In this document: positions 22,846-31,959 of the stretch, piece after piece
How the letters are laid out: every line of letters begins with the position of its first letter
Numbering within the stretch: the stretch's first letter is position 1
From: a virus
Direction: 5' to 3' (one strand)
Length of the DNA: 48,311 bases
Virus record (IMG/VR): IMGVR_UViG_3300037635_001647
Location: 1-48,311 of that record
Translations under genes and position numbers: made by a program
The notes under the pieces: generated by a model
Seen by the model: only the letters and a program-made list of their open reading frames with translations
Databases searched by the model: none
Told to the model about the DNA's origin: nothing

Positions 22846-25800
22846 TTATGGACAACATTCGTCATAACTAAAATTAAATGTAAAACTTTGACCTGAACCT
22901 CCAGAATAAACTAAATCAGTTACCACGCAAGGACTAGATAAATTATTGCCCGTTGTAAGGTAATTTCTCATACCGATAGAACCGTAGTTACCATTATTAT
23001 TGTTTTGAGTATTTCTAAGTTCTAAAGTATTTGCTCCACCTACTACAAAGTTAGGGTCAAATCTGTATGTTACCATATTGTTTAAAGGACATACAAAATC
23101 TGAACTTGTAATTGTTGCAGAAGTATTTGTAGTCGCAATAAATACAGAACCAACTTGAGAGTTAGCATTTAAGTCTAACGCTCCTATATAATTATTATTC
23201 AAATAAACATCAAAGTTATCATCTTTAGCTGAATTACTATTACATACCTGGAACACTAAAGTTCTATCTGGACAAACAGGAGCATCAGTACCACAATCAC
23301 AACAAGACCCTTCAGAACTTGTAGCGTTGTAACAAAGTTCAATTGGTGTAGCTACTCTATAATCCCAAACTAAATATAAATAATCATCATTAGATGGATT
23401 AGTGTATGTAAAGCTTGATTGATAAGTGTTGCTACCAACATTGGTAATTGGTGTTGCAGTACTTAATAAAGGTATTAATGTATTTACATCAGCCTCGTTA
23501 TAGTTTGTATTTGAAACTAAATACTTTAATTTATCAGATAATGGATCAAACGGAAATGTATCTCCGCTTAACTGTCTGTTTTGCATAGTAACTGTTGCTC
23601 CATCAGGTGGTATAGTACCAAATGAAGAAGGACCAGTTTGTGATTCAAATAAAGAAACACCATCCTCTTCCAAAATAACATTGTCACTTTGATAAGGGCT
23701 TATTGTAGTTCCGTCAGACCACTTGTATCTTACACTTGAACTTAAAGCAGCATCTCCTGAAGAATTTATTACTATTCTTTTTACTGTTAAATTTTCTGTT
23801 TGAGGACATCCTATCTGTAAAGAATAAGTTGCCGCTGTTGGTGTTACAGTAACCTGTGCAGTCGTTGGAAAAGATTGACCTTTATTCCAGGTAACAGTTC
23901 CAGAACCGCTAATTGTTTGATTAACAACACTTACCCCATTGTAATTAACAAGAAGTGTTGCGCTTCCAGAATCAAAATTATAAACACAAGCAATATCACC
24001 TATTGTTGAAGTACAATCTAAATTAAAAGACACAGCCTCACTTGAATTGTTCTGTCTAAGTTCATATCCACAATCTCTATCTACAGGAGGTACAGGAACA
24101 GGCTCATTGTTATTTGTTAAAACAAACTCATTCATATAAGGATCATACCCACCCAACTTTTGTGTATTAAAGTTTTCTGTAAACAAGTCTCTAAACCAGC
24201 TACGCATACCCAAAGAAGATATTACCTGAAGCTTGTCTGACTTTGCGCCTACACCACCTCTAATGTTTATCACAGAGCTTCTTTTTGCATCTGTAAAATA
24301 CACGTCATAACCATAAGATGTAAAACTCTCAGGATTATTACTTATACCATACTCCTCTATTCTAGCTAGCTGAGTTCCTAAAACCTCTGGAACAGATGTT
24401 ATAGCTCCACCAGCAGCAGCATCAGATAATAAGTTTTTTCCTACAAGTACATAAGATATTTTGTCCTCCTGTAAAGTAAGTATGTCAGTTTGTCTAGAAT
24501 GTAATTTTCTAATAGGACCATAAGAACTTTCTAATGTTTTAAAATTAGATAACCCTAAATTAAATTCATTAAGCTTATTTATATTAGACTCTTTATTGTA
24601 GTTTCCACTATATGTTATGTCACTGAATCGTAAAGTTTCTTTGTATTGTTCTTCAGAAACTGAAGTAACTTTTTCTCCAATAGTAAAACTAGGAGTTGCT
24701 AATGCATCTAAAACTCTATTTGATTCTACTCCATTTCCAAAAGTAAAGCAATTGCTAAAAGTTAAATTTACTACAGCAGGTAAACTTACTGTTTGGTCTT
24801 GATCAGTGTCATTAGTTCCTGATTGATGATACCCTCCAGATATATTAAATACTTGTTCGTTTTCATAATAAAGCTCTGTATTAGCATCTTTTGCTTCAGT
24901 CTCAAAAACCATAAGAGTAGTTGCTCTTTGAACCACAATCTCTATGTTACCATAAGAATTTCTTTTGTCTGGTGGGTTACATTGAGGTGTTCCGTTCTGT
25001 CCAACTAAATACATTTTACCATTAGAAGCGTCTGTTTGAAAAGAGTAATAAGACTGACCACCGCTTGCTAAAGAAGTGAAGTAAGGGTATAAAGTACTAG
25101 GTTGGTTTATATTGTTTATAGTGCTATCAGATCCAGCTGATTGACCATTTGTTAAATCAATATTATCTCCTTCAACAAAAGCATACATACTGTCATAATC
25201 TTGACTAGCTGTAAAGGTTTTATCATATAAGTACTGTCTACTACCACACTTGCTACCTCTTTTATATCTTTGCTCTCTTAATTTTATTTGAACAATACTA
25301 CCTGCTGGTATAGTGTATGGAATAAATTCATCCGTAGGTCCTGTTGTATCTGGGTTAGGAATAGAAACATCATATCTAACAGCACAATAAGAACCTTTAC
25401 ATCCTTTTTCTCCGTAATTTATAAAAGCATTTTCTGGTGAAGCAGCAGAAAAATTACTTGGTCTAAGTTGCATATAAACTCCTGTTGGCTGACCACAAGT
25501 GTCATCAACTAGAGTTCCATCACTATTCCTGTCACATAACCAATCTTCTACTTGACTACCATAGTCAAGAACTTTTGTACTAACACATCTTAAAACAGGT
25601 CCATTAGTATCTGACTTAACTTTTAAGTTTTCATTTAAAACAACTTTAGTTTTATTATCTCCCTCTAATTTAAACCACACATTACCTGTTTCTTCTTCTT
25701 GAAAAAATATGTTTGAGTATACTGTTCTATATTCATCTTTAGATGGTTTCAAAACAAACTTATATTTAGTAGCCCAATAAGGTGGGTAACTATTTAAGGT

Positions 25801-27669
25801 AACTTTTATTGTATTTTTTGTAATAGAATTATCACAAGGAACATATATTGTGTTGTTTGTGTCAACTAAAGCTGTACTTGCTCTTCCGTAATCGTCTTCA
25901 TATACAATACCTACTTCGTAATCTCTATCACTATGTAAACTACTTTTAGATGAACTTAAACTATATAAAAATTCTGATTGAAGAACAGTAAAATACTCAT
26001 ATGCAAATATTCCTAAAGGAACAGCAGGAGACACACTTACATCATATTTTTCATACTTGATAGCTTGAGCTGTCAAAGAAAATGTGTTACTTCCTGGTGT
26101 AGAACCTATAGACATTCCTTGGTTTGTTCCTGATAAACCAAAACCTACTTTGTACCAGCTTGTTTTTGGCACTACAGCACAGTTAATTAAATCTGTAATA
26201 GATGTTCCACTTGTACATCCTGATGTACAGAATGGAGGAAAACAATTTGAGTCTGAGGGTGCAACAAATTCAGATATTGCAGCAATAAAACCTGGTGAAG
26301 TTACTAGGTCGTGTGCATTTGCATAGTCTTCTTGTAAATTATATAAAAATGTATTTTCAAATTGATTTAAAGGCTCTGTTCCATCAACATATTCTGATGC
26401 ACCTGAAAATTGAGAATGACCTAAATTAAAGTCAATACCTATTTGAGCGCCTGCTTTTAAATCATATCCAGATATATCATAACTAGCAGTACCATTTATA
26501 ACATTTACTGAACCATTTATAGAATAGTTAAAATCACTATTTACAGATGATGTTTGATCAGATGATAAGTTTTCTGTAACTAAATCTAATTCATAATCTA
26601 AGTAAACATCTTGACCATCAGAATTAGTTATATCATATCCATCAACATAATTTCCATACATTAGCCTATTACCCATTAATGTTTGTGCTTGAGCTATTCT
26701 TGGAACATTGTCAAACAACCTAATCATTTGAGCTTCAGGAAGTACTGTGTATATTTTTTGATTTGTAAATTGAAAAGTTTGTTCTACATTATCTAACCAC
26801 CCTTGATCAAGTTTATTAAATCTTTCTATTACATTTACTGTTGTAAAGTTTGTTGATTTAAATAATAAATCTATTCCTTTAACATTTTTAGTTCCTGTAT
26901 TAAATTTTACAATAACACTATTGTATACGTTTTCCATACCTATATTGTCATAGGTAGAATAATCTAATTGAAAAGGACCAGGTGAAAATGATATGGGTGA
27001 AAATGGAGACATAGCCGAATATTCATTATCCTCATATTGGTATCGGTATGCAAAAGAAATCATAATTTCTTTCATATAATTTTCTCCACCACCCTGTTGA
27101 GTTGGTGTTAATGTAGGCGCAAATAATGGAGGCGCAACAATAACCCCTATATCCTGTTCTGTAATTTGATCAACGTCACTTATAGGGTATTGATATGTTC
27201 TACTAACATTTATTTTTCTAGGCGGATTTAAATTATCTGTAAAAAACAATAAACCATCTATAAGATTAACTCCTGTTATTAATTTTTTGTCATTAAAATT
27301 TAAAACACTAGTAGATATTACGTGATAAAAAAGAGAATCATTTTTTGTGTCATAAGAAACAATCATATCTACAACTCCAGTACTAGAAGTTGTATTAGCT
27401 GGATCATTTACAAACCAATACATAGTTTCATTACCTCCATCTTCATAAGCACCTATACACTTTGCTTCACTACTTAGTGATTGACCTTCATAAGTTAAAG
27501 TCGTTAACCTAGTATTTCCTAAAGAGTTTTCTACAGCGCCTATTTCTGTGTTTTCTGTAGAACCAAGTCTACAATTTTGAGCATCAATATATTCACCTTG
27601 AGGAACTAATCGTTCATCAACGCTTTTATTCATTCTCCCTTTTATAAAATTTCTTGTAAACTGTGGCAT
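22846..27669 (-). CDS. Tail nozzle / stabilization protein (P22 gp10-like, 1,607 aa)
   Basis: The N-terminus carries FIKGRMNKSVDERLVPQGEY, then DAQNCRLGSTENTEIGAVEN and IGAYEDGGNETMYWFV. These blocks define the stabilization proteins of crAss-like and related podoviruses, equivalent to the P22 gp10 / T7 gp12 nozzle. The family folds as a beta-propeller-like nozzle that closes the tail. Here it is roughly twice the usual size and ends in a Cys-rich extension (CCDCGTDAPVCP and a final YDECCP) with Fn3-like beta sequence, suggesting added receptor-facing domains. It starts one base after the tail-tube gene stop. Confidence 0.75.
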   Translation of the reverse strand: MPQFTRNFIKGRMNKSVDERLVPQGEYIDAQNCRLGSTENTEIGAVENSLGNTRLTTLTYEGQSLSSEAKCIGAYEDGGNETMYWFVNDPANTTSSTGVVDMIVSYDTKNDSLFYHVISTSVLNFNDKKLITGVNLIDGLLFFTDNLNPPRKINVSRTYQYPISDVDQITEQDIGVIVAPPLFAPTLTPTQQGGGENYMKEIMISFAYRYQYEDNEYSAMSPFSPISFSPGPFQLDYSTYDNIGMENVYNSVIVKFNTGTKNVKGIDLLFKSTNFTTVNVIERFNKLDQGWLDNVEQTFQFTNQKIYTVLPEAQMIRLFDNVPRIAQAQTLMGNRLMYGNYVDGYDITNSDGQDVYLDYELDLVTENLSSDQTSSVNSDFNYSINGSVNVINGTASYDISGYDLKAGAQIGIDFNLGHSQFSGASEYVDGTEPLNQFENTFLYNLQEDYANAHDLVTSPGFIAAISEFVAPSDSNCFPPFCTSGCTSGTSITDLINCAVVPKTSWYKVGFGLSGTNQGMSIGSTPGSNTFSLTAQAIKYEKYDVSVSPAVPLGIFAYEYFTVLQSEFLYSLSSSKSSLHSDRDYEVGIVYEDDYGRASTALVDTNNTIYVPCDNSITKNTIKVTLNSYPPYWATKYKFVLKPSKDEYRTVYSNIFFQEEETGNVWFKLEGDNKTKVVLNENLKVKSDTNGPVLRCVSTKVLDYGSQVEDWLCDRNSDGTLVDDTCGQPTGVYMQLRPSNFSAASPENAFINYGEKGCKGSYCAVRYDVSIPNPDTTGPTDEFIPYTIPAGSIVQIKLREQRYKRGSKCGSRQYLYDKTFTASQDYDSMYAFVEGDNIDLTNGQSAGSDSTINNINQPSTLYPYFTSLASGGQSYYSFQTDASNGKMYLVGQNGTPQCNPPDKRNSYGNIEIVVQRATTLMVFETEAKDANTELYYENEQVFNISGGYHQSGTNDTDQDQTVSLPAVVNLTFSNCFTFGNGVESNRVLDALATPSFTIGEKVTSVSEEQYKETLRFSDITYSGNYNKESNINKLNEFNLGLSNFKTLESSYGPIRKLHSRQTDILTLQEDKISYVLVGKNLLSDAAAGGAITSVPEVLGTQLARIEEYGISNNPESFTSYGYDVYFTDAKRSSVINIRGGVGAKSDKLQVISSLGMRSWFRDLFTENFNTQKLGGYDPYMNEFVLTNNNEPVPVPPVDRDCGYELRQNNSSEAVSFNLDCTSTIGDIACVYNFDSGSATLLVNYNGVSVVNQTISGSGTVTWNKGQSFPTTAQVTVTPTAATYSLQIGCPQTENLTVKRIVINSSGDAALSSSVRYKWSDGTTISPYQSDNVILEEDGVSLFESQTGPSSFGTIPPDGATVTMQNRQLSGDTFPFDPLSDKLKYLVSNTNYNEADVNTLIPLLSTATPITNVGSNTYQSSFTYTNPSNDDYLYLVWDYRVATPIELCYNATSSEGSCCDCGTDAPVCPDRTLVFQVCNSNSAKDDNFDVYLNNNYIGALDLNANSQVGSVFIATTNTSATITSSDFVCPLNNMVTYRFDPNFVVGGANTLELRNTQNNNNGNYGSIGMRNYLTTGNNLSSPCVVTDLVYSGGSGQSFTFNFSYDECCP

Positions 27670-27670
27670 A

Positions 27671-28594
27671 TTATTTCAACCATTTATCTTGACCTCTTAG
27701 ATTCATTAACAATCTTCCTGGATGTATGTTACTTAATCGTATTTTTGCATTTCTTAATAAAGCTGTCTTTTCTTTTTTAGCTCTATTTATAATATACTCT
27801 TGCACCCCGTATTTGCTTGTTAATATAGCATATTTTATGTATGCGTAAATAAAATCTTCAAATAGTTTGTTTAAATTTATTTCAGAATCTACTCCATTCT
27901 CCATACCATCTGAAACATATTCTAAAATAACTAGCTTATCTGCTGCTCCAGAACTAAAGTTTATAACTCCAGAAGCTTTGTTAATTTTAAAAGTAGGGTT
28001 TGAGTTAGCTGTTTCTGTATTAAGACCATAACGTTGTCCAACACTATAATCAAAATACCAAGACCCGTCTATGTTATAACCCATATTACCATCCTGACTA
28101 CTGTTGGCATTTAAGTAAAGACTTTTCTTTCCACCAGATATTCTATCCATATCTATAGTAGAGTTTTCTGGTTTTAATATATTTCCATATTCATCAAACA
28201 ATATCTTACAGTCGTTTGCTTGTAAGTAAGCATTACTCCAGTTAGTTTGAATATTCTCTGTTAATGGCATAAGAACACCATTTTGATATATTGATACTCT
28301 AACCCAATTTACATAGTCAGGAGGAAGTACATATCTTAATTGATCACAAACGCTTAGTTCTAAAACCTTTATCTCTTTCATAGCATCGTAATTCAATTCT
28401 TGAATACCTCGCTTTGCGTGAAATAAAATATTATATTTTTCTACATTGTTTATTAGCTTGTCATTACCAACATACATTAGCATAAAATTATTTACTATAT
28501 CGTCTAATGATACAAATTGGTATGACCCCCAGTTTGAATTCGTAGGATTAACTCCTCCGTTTTCATAATATTGATAGTCTGTTATATATGCCAT
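27671..28594 (-). CDS. Tail tubular / head-tail adaptor protein (P22 gp4-like)
   Basis: The 307 residues contain the conserved blocks YNILFHAKRGIQELNYDAMK, then QLRYVLPPDYVNWVRVSIYQ and NDCKILFDEYGN, which typify the gp4-like tail-tube/adaptor proteins of crAss-like and marine podoviruses. A helical C-terminal region LFEDFIYAYIKYAILTSKYG ends in a basic tail that faces the portal side in family members. The protein would form a ring under the portal to which the nozzle attaches. It sits between the ring gene and the nozzle gene, the expected order. Confidence 0.75.
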   Translation of the reverse strand: MAYITDYQYYENGGVNPTNSNWGSYQFVSLDDIVNNFMLMYVGNDKLINNVEKYNILFHAKRGIQELNYDAMKEIKVLELSVCDQLRYVLPPDYVNWVRVSIYQNGVLMPLTENIQTNWSNAYLQANDCKILFDEYGNILKPENSTIDMDRISGGKKSLYLNANSSQDGNMGYNIDGSWYFDYSVGQRYGLNTETANSNPTFKINKASGVINFSSGAADKLVILEYVSDGMENGVDSEINLNKLFEDFIYAYIKYAILTSKYGVQEYIINRAKKEKTALLRNAKIRLSNIHPGRLLMNLRGQDKWLK

Positions 28595-28597
28595 TTC

Positions 28598-29572
28598 TTA
28601 TGATTGTTGTTGATTATCTTCTTGTTCTTGAATATTTCCAAAAGTAGCTATATCATTTTCTCTTATTGATACACCTGCATATTGCAATATCTTGTTTACT
28701 AAATTAGGTTCATCAGAATCAGGAAGTTCAAAGTCTTGATAATCTGCCGCACCTTCATCAAAAACAGGCTCTCCACCTGTTAGTGTACTATATGTCCAGT
28801 TAGGATCTAACGGGTATCTTATATATTGTGATAAAATCTTACCAGCTCCAGTTATACTTTCAGGATATACAGTTATGGTATTCCCAATAGCCGTACTAGT
28901 ACCACCTCCTAAAACATAAGCAGGATATGAAACGCTTGGCGATGTTAAACTAGAAGAGTTTAAATAAAATATTTTATTTTGAGAAACTCTTTCTATTTCT
29001 CTTATACCTGCTGTTGTTACAATAGTGTATGAATTACCTATTGTACTTGCAGTACCAAATGGATTTCCAGATAATGTTAATTGAGTCTCTGAATCCACAC
29101 TAACTACATATGCACCAAATCCAGCGTATATGCTATTTGCTGAAGTGTTTGATACAAATTGTCCAGGAACAACAGTTCCTGTTGTTATAAACGCTGCATT
29201 AGCATCAGTAAGTGTATTTAATCCAGCTGCTGTGGTGGTAGACGAAAATATAACGTTAGGATAATAGTTTACTTTATTTATTAAGTAGTAGTTTTCAGGA
29301 AGATTATATAAGTTTATACCATTATTAATCAACCCTCTTGTTTCAGAAAAACTATCAATAACCTCTACTAATCCTTTTAGTATATCTGCATATTCACTAC
29401 CAGAAACTCTGGCGTTTTGCTTTATAATCCAACTATTATATTGATAAAAATAGTCTTCAAAAATATCTAATTGAGCTTGCTTTGCGTATAAATTAAAATC
29501 ACTAGGAGTTATATATCCGTAATTGTTTTTATTCGCAATCGACAATACTGTTGCTCTTACCGTGTTAATCAT
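28598..29572 (-). CDS. Ring / head-tail connector protein (324 aa)
   Basis: The start MINTVRATVLSIANKNNYGY with ITPSDFNLYAKQAQLDIFED is a helical block found in connector/ring proteins of this phage group. The middle is beta-rich with a glycine/serine/threonine-rich insert (residues about 110-170) and the end is acidic with Gln. It is encoded directly before the gp4-like tube gene, as expected for a neck protein. It begins a transcription unit: a terminator at 29601-29636 and a TATCTTTG box at 29591 lie just upstream. Confidence 0.65.
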   Translation of the reverse strand: MINTVRATVLSIANKNNYGYITPSDFNLYAKQAQLDIFEDYFYQYNSWIIKQNARVSGSEYADILKGLVEVIDSFSETRGLINNGINLYNLPENYYLINKVNYYPNVIFSSTTTAAGLNTLTDANAAFITTGTVVPGQFVSNTSANSIYAGFGAYVVSVDSETQLTLSGNPFGTASTIGNSYTIVTTAGIREIERVSQNKIFYLNSSSLTSPSVSYPAYVLGGGTSTAIGNTITVYPESITGAGKILSQYIRYPLDPNWTYSTLTGGEPVFDEGAADYQDFELPDSDEPNLVNKILQYAGVSIRENDIATFGNIQEQEDNQQQS

Positions 29573-29590
29573 TTCAAATTGTTATTTAAA

Positions 29591-29598
29591 CAAAGATA
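29591..29598 (-). promoter_or_regulatory. Bacteroidetes-type -7 promoter box (TATCTTTG)
   Basis: The reverse complement reads CGTATCTTTGTTTAAATAAC, a perfect TAnnTTTG box immediately after the terminator and 18 bases before the ring-protein start at 29572. It shares GTATCTTTG(C/T)TTAAAT with the site at 21137. No TTTG was seen at the -33 position. Confidence 0.55.
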
Positions 29599-29600
29599 CG

Positions 29601-29636
29601 AAAAAAAAAAGAGGCTTCATTTTAGTGAAACCTCTA
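29601..29636 (-). terminator. Strong Rho-independent terminator
   Basis: On the - strand AGAGGTTTCA pairs with TGAAGCCTCT (one G-T wobble) around a six-base loop, followed by ten T. It lies about 38 bases after the 253-aa gene and separates it from the neck/tail operon. Confidence 0.9.
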
Positions 29637-29673
29637 TAACATTTAAAGAATTAATTGCATTATTATGCAACAC

Positions 29674-30435
29674 TTATTCGTCTAGTTTTTTTAATCTATT
29701 ACTTAATAAAGTAAATACTGCCTGCCCTTCATCGCTTTGAAAGAATGATGCCAATATAAATAAAGGATCTTCTCCATAAGGAACTGTTAGTAGTTTTTTC
29801 TTGTTTTGTTTTAAATTATAATAAACATCTTTTTCATTTTTCATTATAATTAAATTGTTAGACAAAAATTGAGAACATTTATTCTGTAAAATTAATAAAG
29901 GATCATTAAGAGATTCTAAAAAATCTTGAGGGTATCTTTTTGCAAATAACCTTATATCTCTTTTTAATTCTGCCGAACTAAGTTTGTCCACATTTAATCC
30001 AATCACAACCCTACCAATGGTTTCCATAAGCTCTAAGCTTAATCCTTTAGCAGATACTTGAGCTTCAAGTTCCATATCTAAAGTGTCAACATCAGCAGTA
30101 GCATCAACCTCCTTATCTACTTCCATAAATAAATGTCCGTTAGATGGATGTAATGATAAAAACTGTTGTAATACTGGATTTGTTTTAGGAACAAATAAAA
30201 ACCCATCTTCAAATACGATAGGCTCTAGGATGGCGTTACCATCTTGTTCATCCTCGAAAGGACTCTTTTGATTTCTTGCATAACGAAGCGCTCTGTTTAC
30301 TCCTTTGTCTTCGTCAAAATACATTAAAGGTGATCTTCTGCTATTTCTAGCTGGTATCATTAAACTTAAAGGAGCAACATCTCCTTTTAATTTGTAAGTT
30401 TTATTAACTAAAACTATTTTTTTTGTGTTTTTCAT
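29674..30435 (-). CDS. Conserved structural-cluster protein of unknown function (253 aa)
   Basis: The N-terminal half has the blocks PLSLMIPARNSRRSPLMYFD, then ALRYARNQKSPFEDEQDGNA and ILEPIVFEDGFLFVP. I recognise these as conserved among marine phages but without a known role. The C-terminal half is helical (LSSAELKRDIRLFAKRYPQ, then DVYYNLKQNKKKLLTVPYGE and a final LASFFQSDEGQAVFTLLSN). It sits right after the capsid gene and is bracketed by a hairpin upstream (30468) and a strong terminator downstream (29601), so it may be expressed at its own level. Capsid vertex, decoration or maturation roles are guesses. Confidence 0.7.
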   Translation of the reverse strand: MKNTKKIVLVNKTYKLKGDVAPLSLMIPARNSRRSPLMYFDEDKGVNRALRYARNQKSPFEDEQDGNAILEPIVFEDGFLFVPKTNPVLQQFLSLHPSNGHLFMEVDKEVDATADVDTLDMELEAQVSAKGLSLELMETIGRVVIGLNVDKLSSAELKRDIRLFAKRYPQDFLESLNDPLLILQNKCSQFLSNNLIIMKNEKDVYYNLKQNKKKLLTVPYGEDPLFILASFFQSDEGQAVFTLLSNRLKKLDE

Positions 30436-30467
30436 TTGATTTAAATTAAAGTTTATAAAAGTAATAA

Positions 30468-30494
30468 TTACCCCCGTCTTTATAACGAGGGTAA
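30468..30494 (-). terminator. Hairpin after the major capsid gene (leaky terminator or mRNA 3' end)
   Basis: On the - strand TTACCCTCGT pairs with ACGGGGGTAA (10 bp, one G-T wobble) around a seven-base loop, about 20 bases after the capsid stop. The following T-run is weak (TTATTAC), so partial termination or 3'-end protection of the abundant capsid mRNA is more likely than full termination. Confidence 0.65.
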
Positions 30495-30513
30495 AAATTA
30501 CAAATTGTTATTC

Positions 30514-31941
30514 TTATTGCTTAAACAAGAAGAAGTTATTAGCACCTAAAGTACATAAAGCTCTTTCTGATAAGAAGTTTACTTCCATTGCATCTAAGCT
30601 AGAAGTAGCTGCTCCACCAGCTGAACCTGTAATCCAAGTTTTATAACGTCTGTCTTCAGTTTCTGAAGCTCTGTATCGCACGTGTAAGAATGGTCTCTTA
30701 GCGTTTTTACCAAGTACTTGGTCATAAACTGTAGTTGAACCAGCTGGTACTAAAATACCGTTGATTTTTCCACCTTCTAATCCACCTCTCATTGTTGGGT
30801 CATTTAAGTATTTCCAGTCAGACTTGTAAAAGTCATATCCTCTACGGAATCCTGTAAATCCTAAATTCAATGCCATATCTTTGTCATTGTCAAATAATCC
30901 GTAAGACGTACCATTTGCTCCATAAGAGTTCTGAGAAGCTAACATATCATCAATATCAAATCCAAACTCTCTGTTTAAGAAAATAACATTTTCTTCAATA
31001 GATCCTTGTTTGTCTAATCTTTGGATGATAGAATCGAATTCAGCTAATGTACTTGGGTTTCCACCTGACCATACATTACCTCTATTGTTTACTACATAGA
31101 ATAAACCTTCAGATCCTTTGTTACCAACTCCTGAAGCTACACCTGCTGCGATTGCTGCAACACCACTTCCTGCGATTGCTGGAACTGCTTCCACCATTGC
31201 TGTCTCTAAGTAGTCTTCAAATCTTAGTCTTGTTTCGTGTTCAGACTTTAAGTACCATAAGAAACCAGTTGCTCCGTTTTCTGTAGTTACCTCAATCCAT
31301 CCAATTTGAGCCATATCAGATCCTGATACTGCGTATTTATCTTTTATGATAATTGGTGAATTGCTGTAGATGTCATCATCAGCTTCTAATTGACCTTGCA
31401 TTCCGCTTGTTCCTTTTTGGAATTCAGAACCATATACAAATAAAGAAGTAGCAACATCTGCCGCTACTTGCTGTCCAGCTGCTTCATAATAAGCTACAGT
31501 AATTTGAGCGTTAGCTAAATCTACCGCAGTAATTAATGCTTTGTTAGTTAAAACTGAAGCTGCTGTGTTATCAGAGATCATAATTGTTTGACCTACTCTT
31601 AAAGCGATTGATCCGCTTCCTGGTACTAATACGTCACCAACAGTTAATACTGCTGTGTCCGATCCTGCAGCTGCTGCTGAAGTTACGTCTACATATTTAG
31701 TGTGTAATCTTCCTTGCTCAGCCCATTTGATAAGGTCAGAGTTAGAAGGCATTTCAGCACCTACCATTCTTAAAAATGATGCTACTGTTCTGTTTCCATA
31801 TCTTTCAAATTCTTTTTCGTAAGTATCTGGTAAATATTGATTTAAGAAATCAAAATTAGTGATATAGTTTGTTTGTAATACTACTTGCTCTGCACTAGGT
31901 TGTAATGCAAAAGTAGGATTTGCTGCAATTTGTCCTGCCAT
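30514..31941 (-). CDS. Major capsid protein (HK97-fold, crAss-like type)
   Basis: The 475-residue protein starts MAGQIAANPTFALQPSAEQV and contains NYITNFDFLNQYLPDTYEKE, then WYLKSEHETRLRFEDYLETA. Later it has IIQRLDKQGSIEENVIFLNR, GLFDNDKDMALNLGFTGFRR and the end ALCTLGANNFFLFKQ. These blocks match the capsid proteins of crAss-like and related marine podoviruses. A beta-rich insert with many Ala/Val/Thr lies near residues 85-170 (AAAAGSDTAVLTVGDVLVPG). No N-terminal prohead delta domain is obvious; a separate scaffold gene precedes it. It is the principal shell subunit. Confidence 0.85.
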   Translation of the reverse strand: MAGQIAANPTFALQPSAEQVVLQTNYITNFDFLNQYLPDTYEKEFERYGNRTVASFLRMVGAEMPSNSDLIKWAEQGRLHTKYVDVTSAAAAGSDTAVLTVGDVLVPGSGSIALRVGQTIMISDNTAASVLTNKALITAVDLANAQITVAYYEAAGQQVAADVATSLFVYGSEFQKGTSGMQGQLEADDDIYSNSPIIIKDKYAVSGSDMAQIGWIEVTTENGATGFLWYLKSEHETRLRFEDYLETAMVEAVPAIAGSGVAAIAAGVASGVGNKGSEGLFYVVNNRGNVWSGGNPSTLAEFDSIIQRLDKQGSIEENVIFLNREFGFDIDDMLASQNSYGANGTSYGLFDNDKDMALNLGFTGFRRGYDFYKSDWKYLNDPTMRGGLEGGKINGILVPAGSTTVYDQVLGKNAKRPFLHVRYRASETEDRRYKTWITGSAGGAATSSLDAMEVNFLSERALCTLGANNFFLFKQ

Positions 31942-31959
31942 TTTAAAATTTTTTAATTG

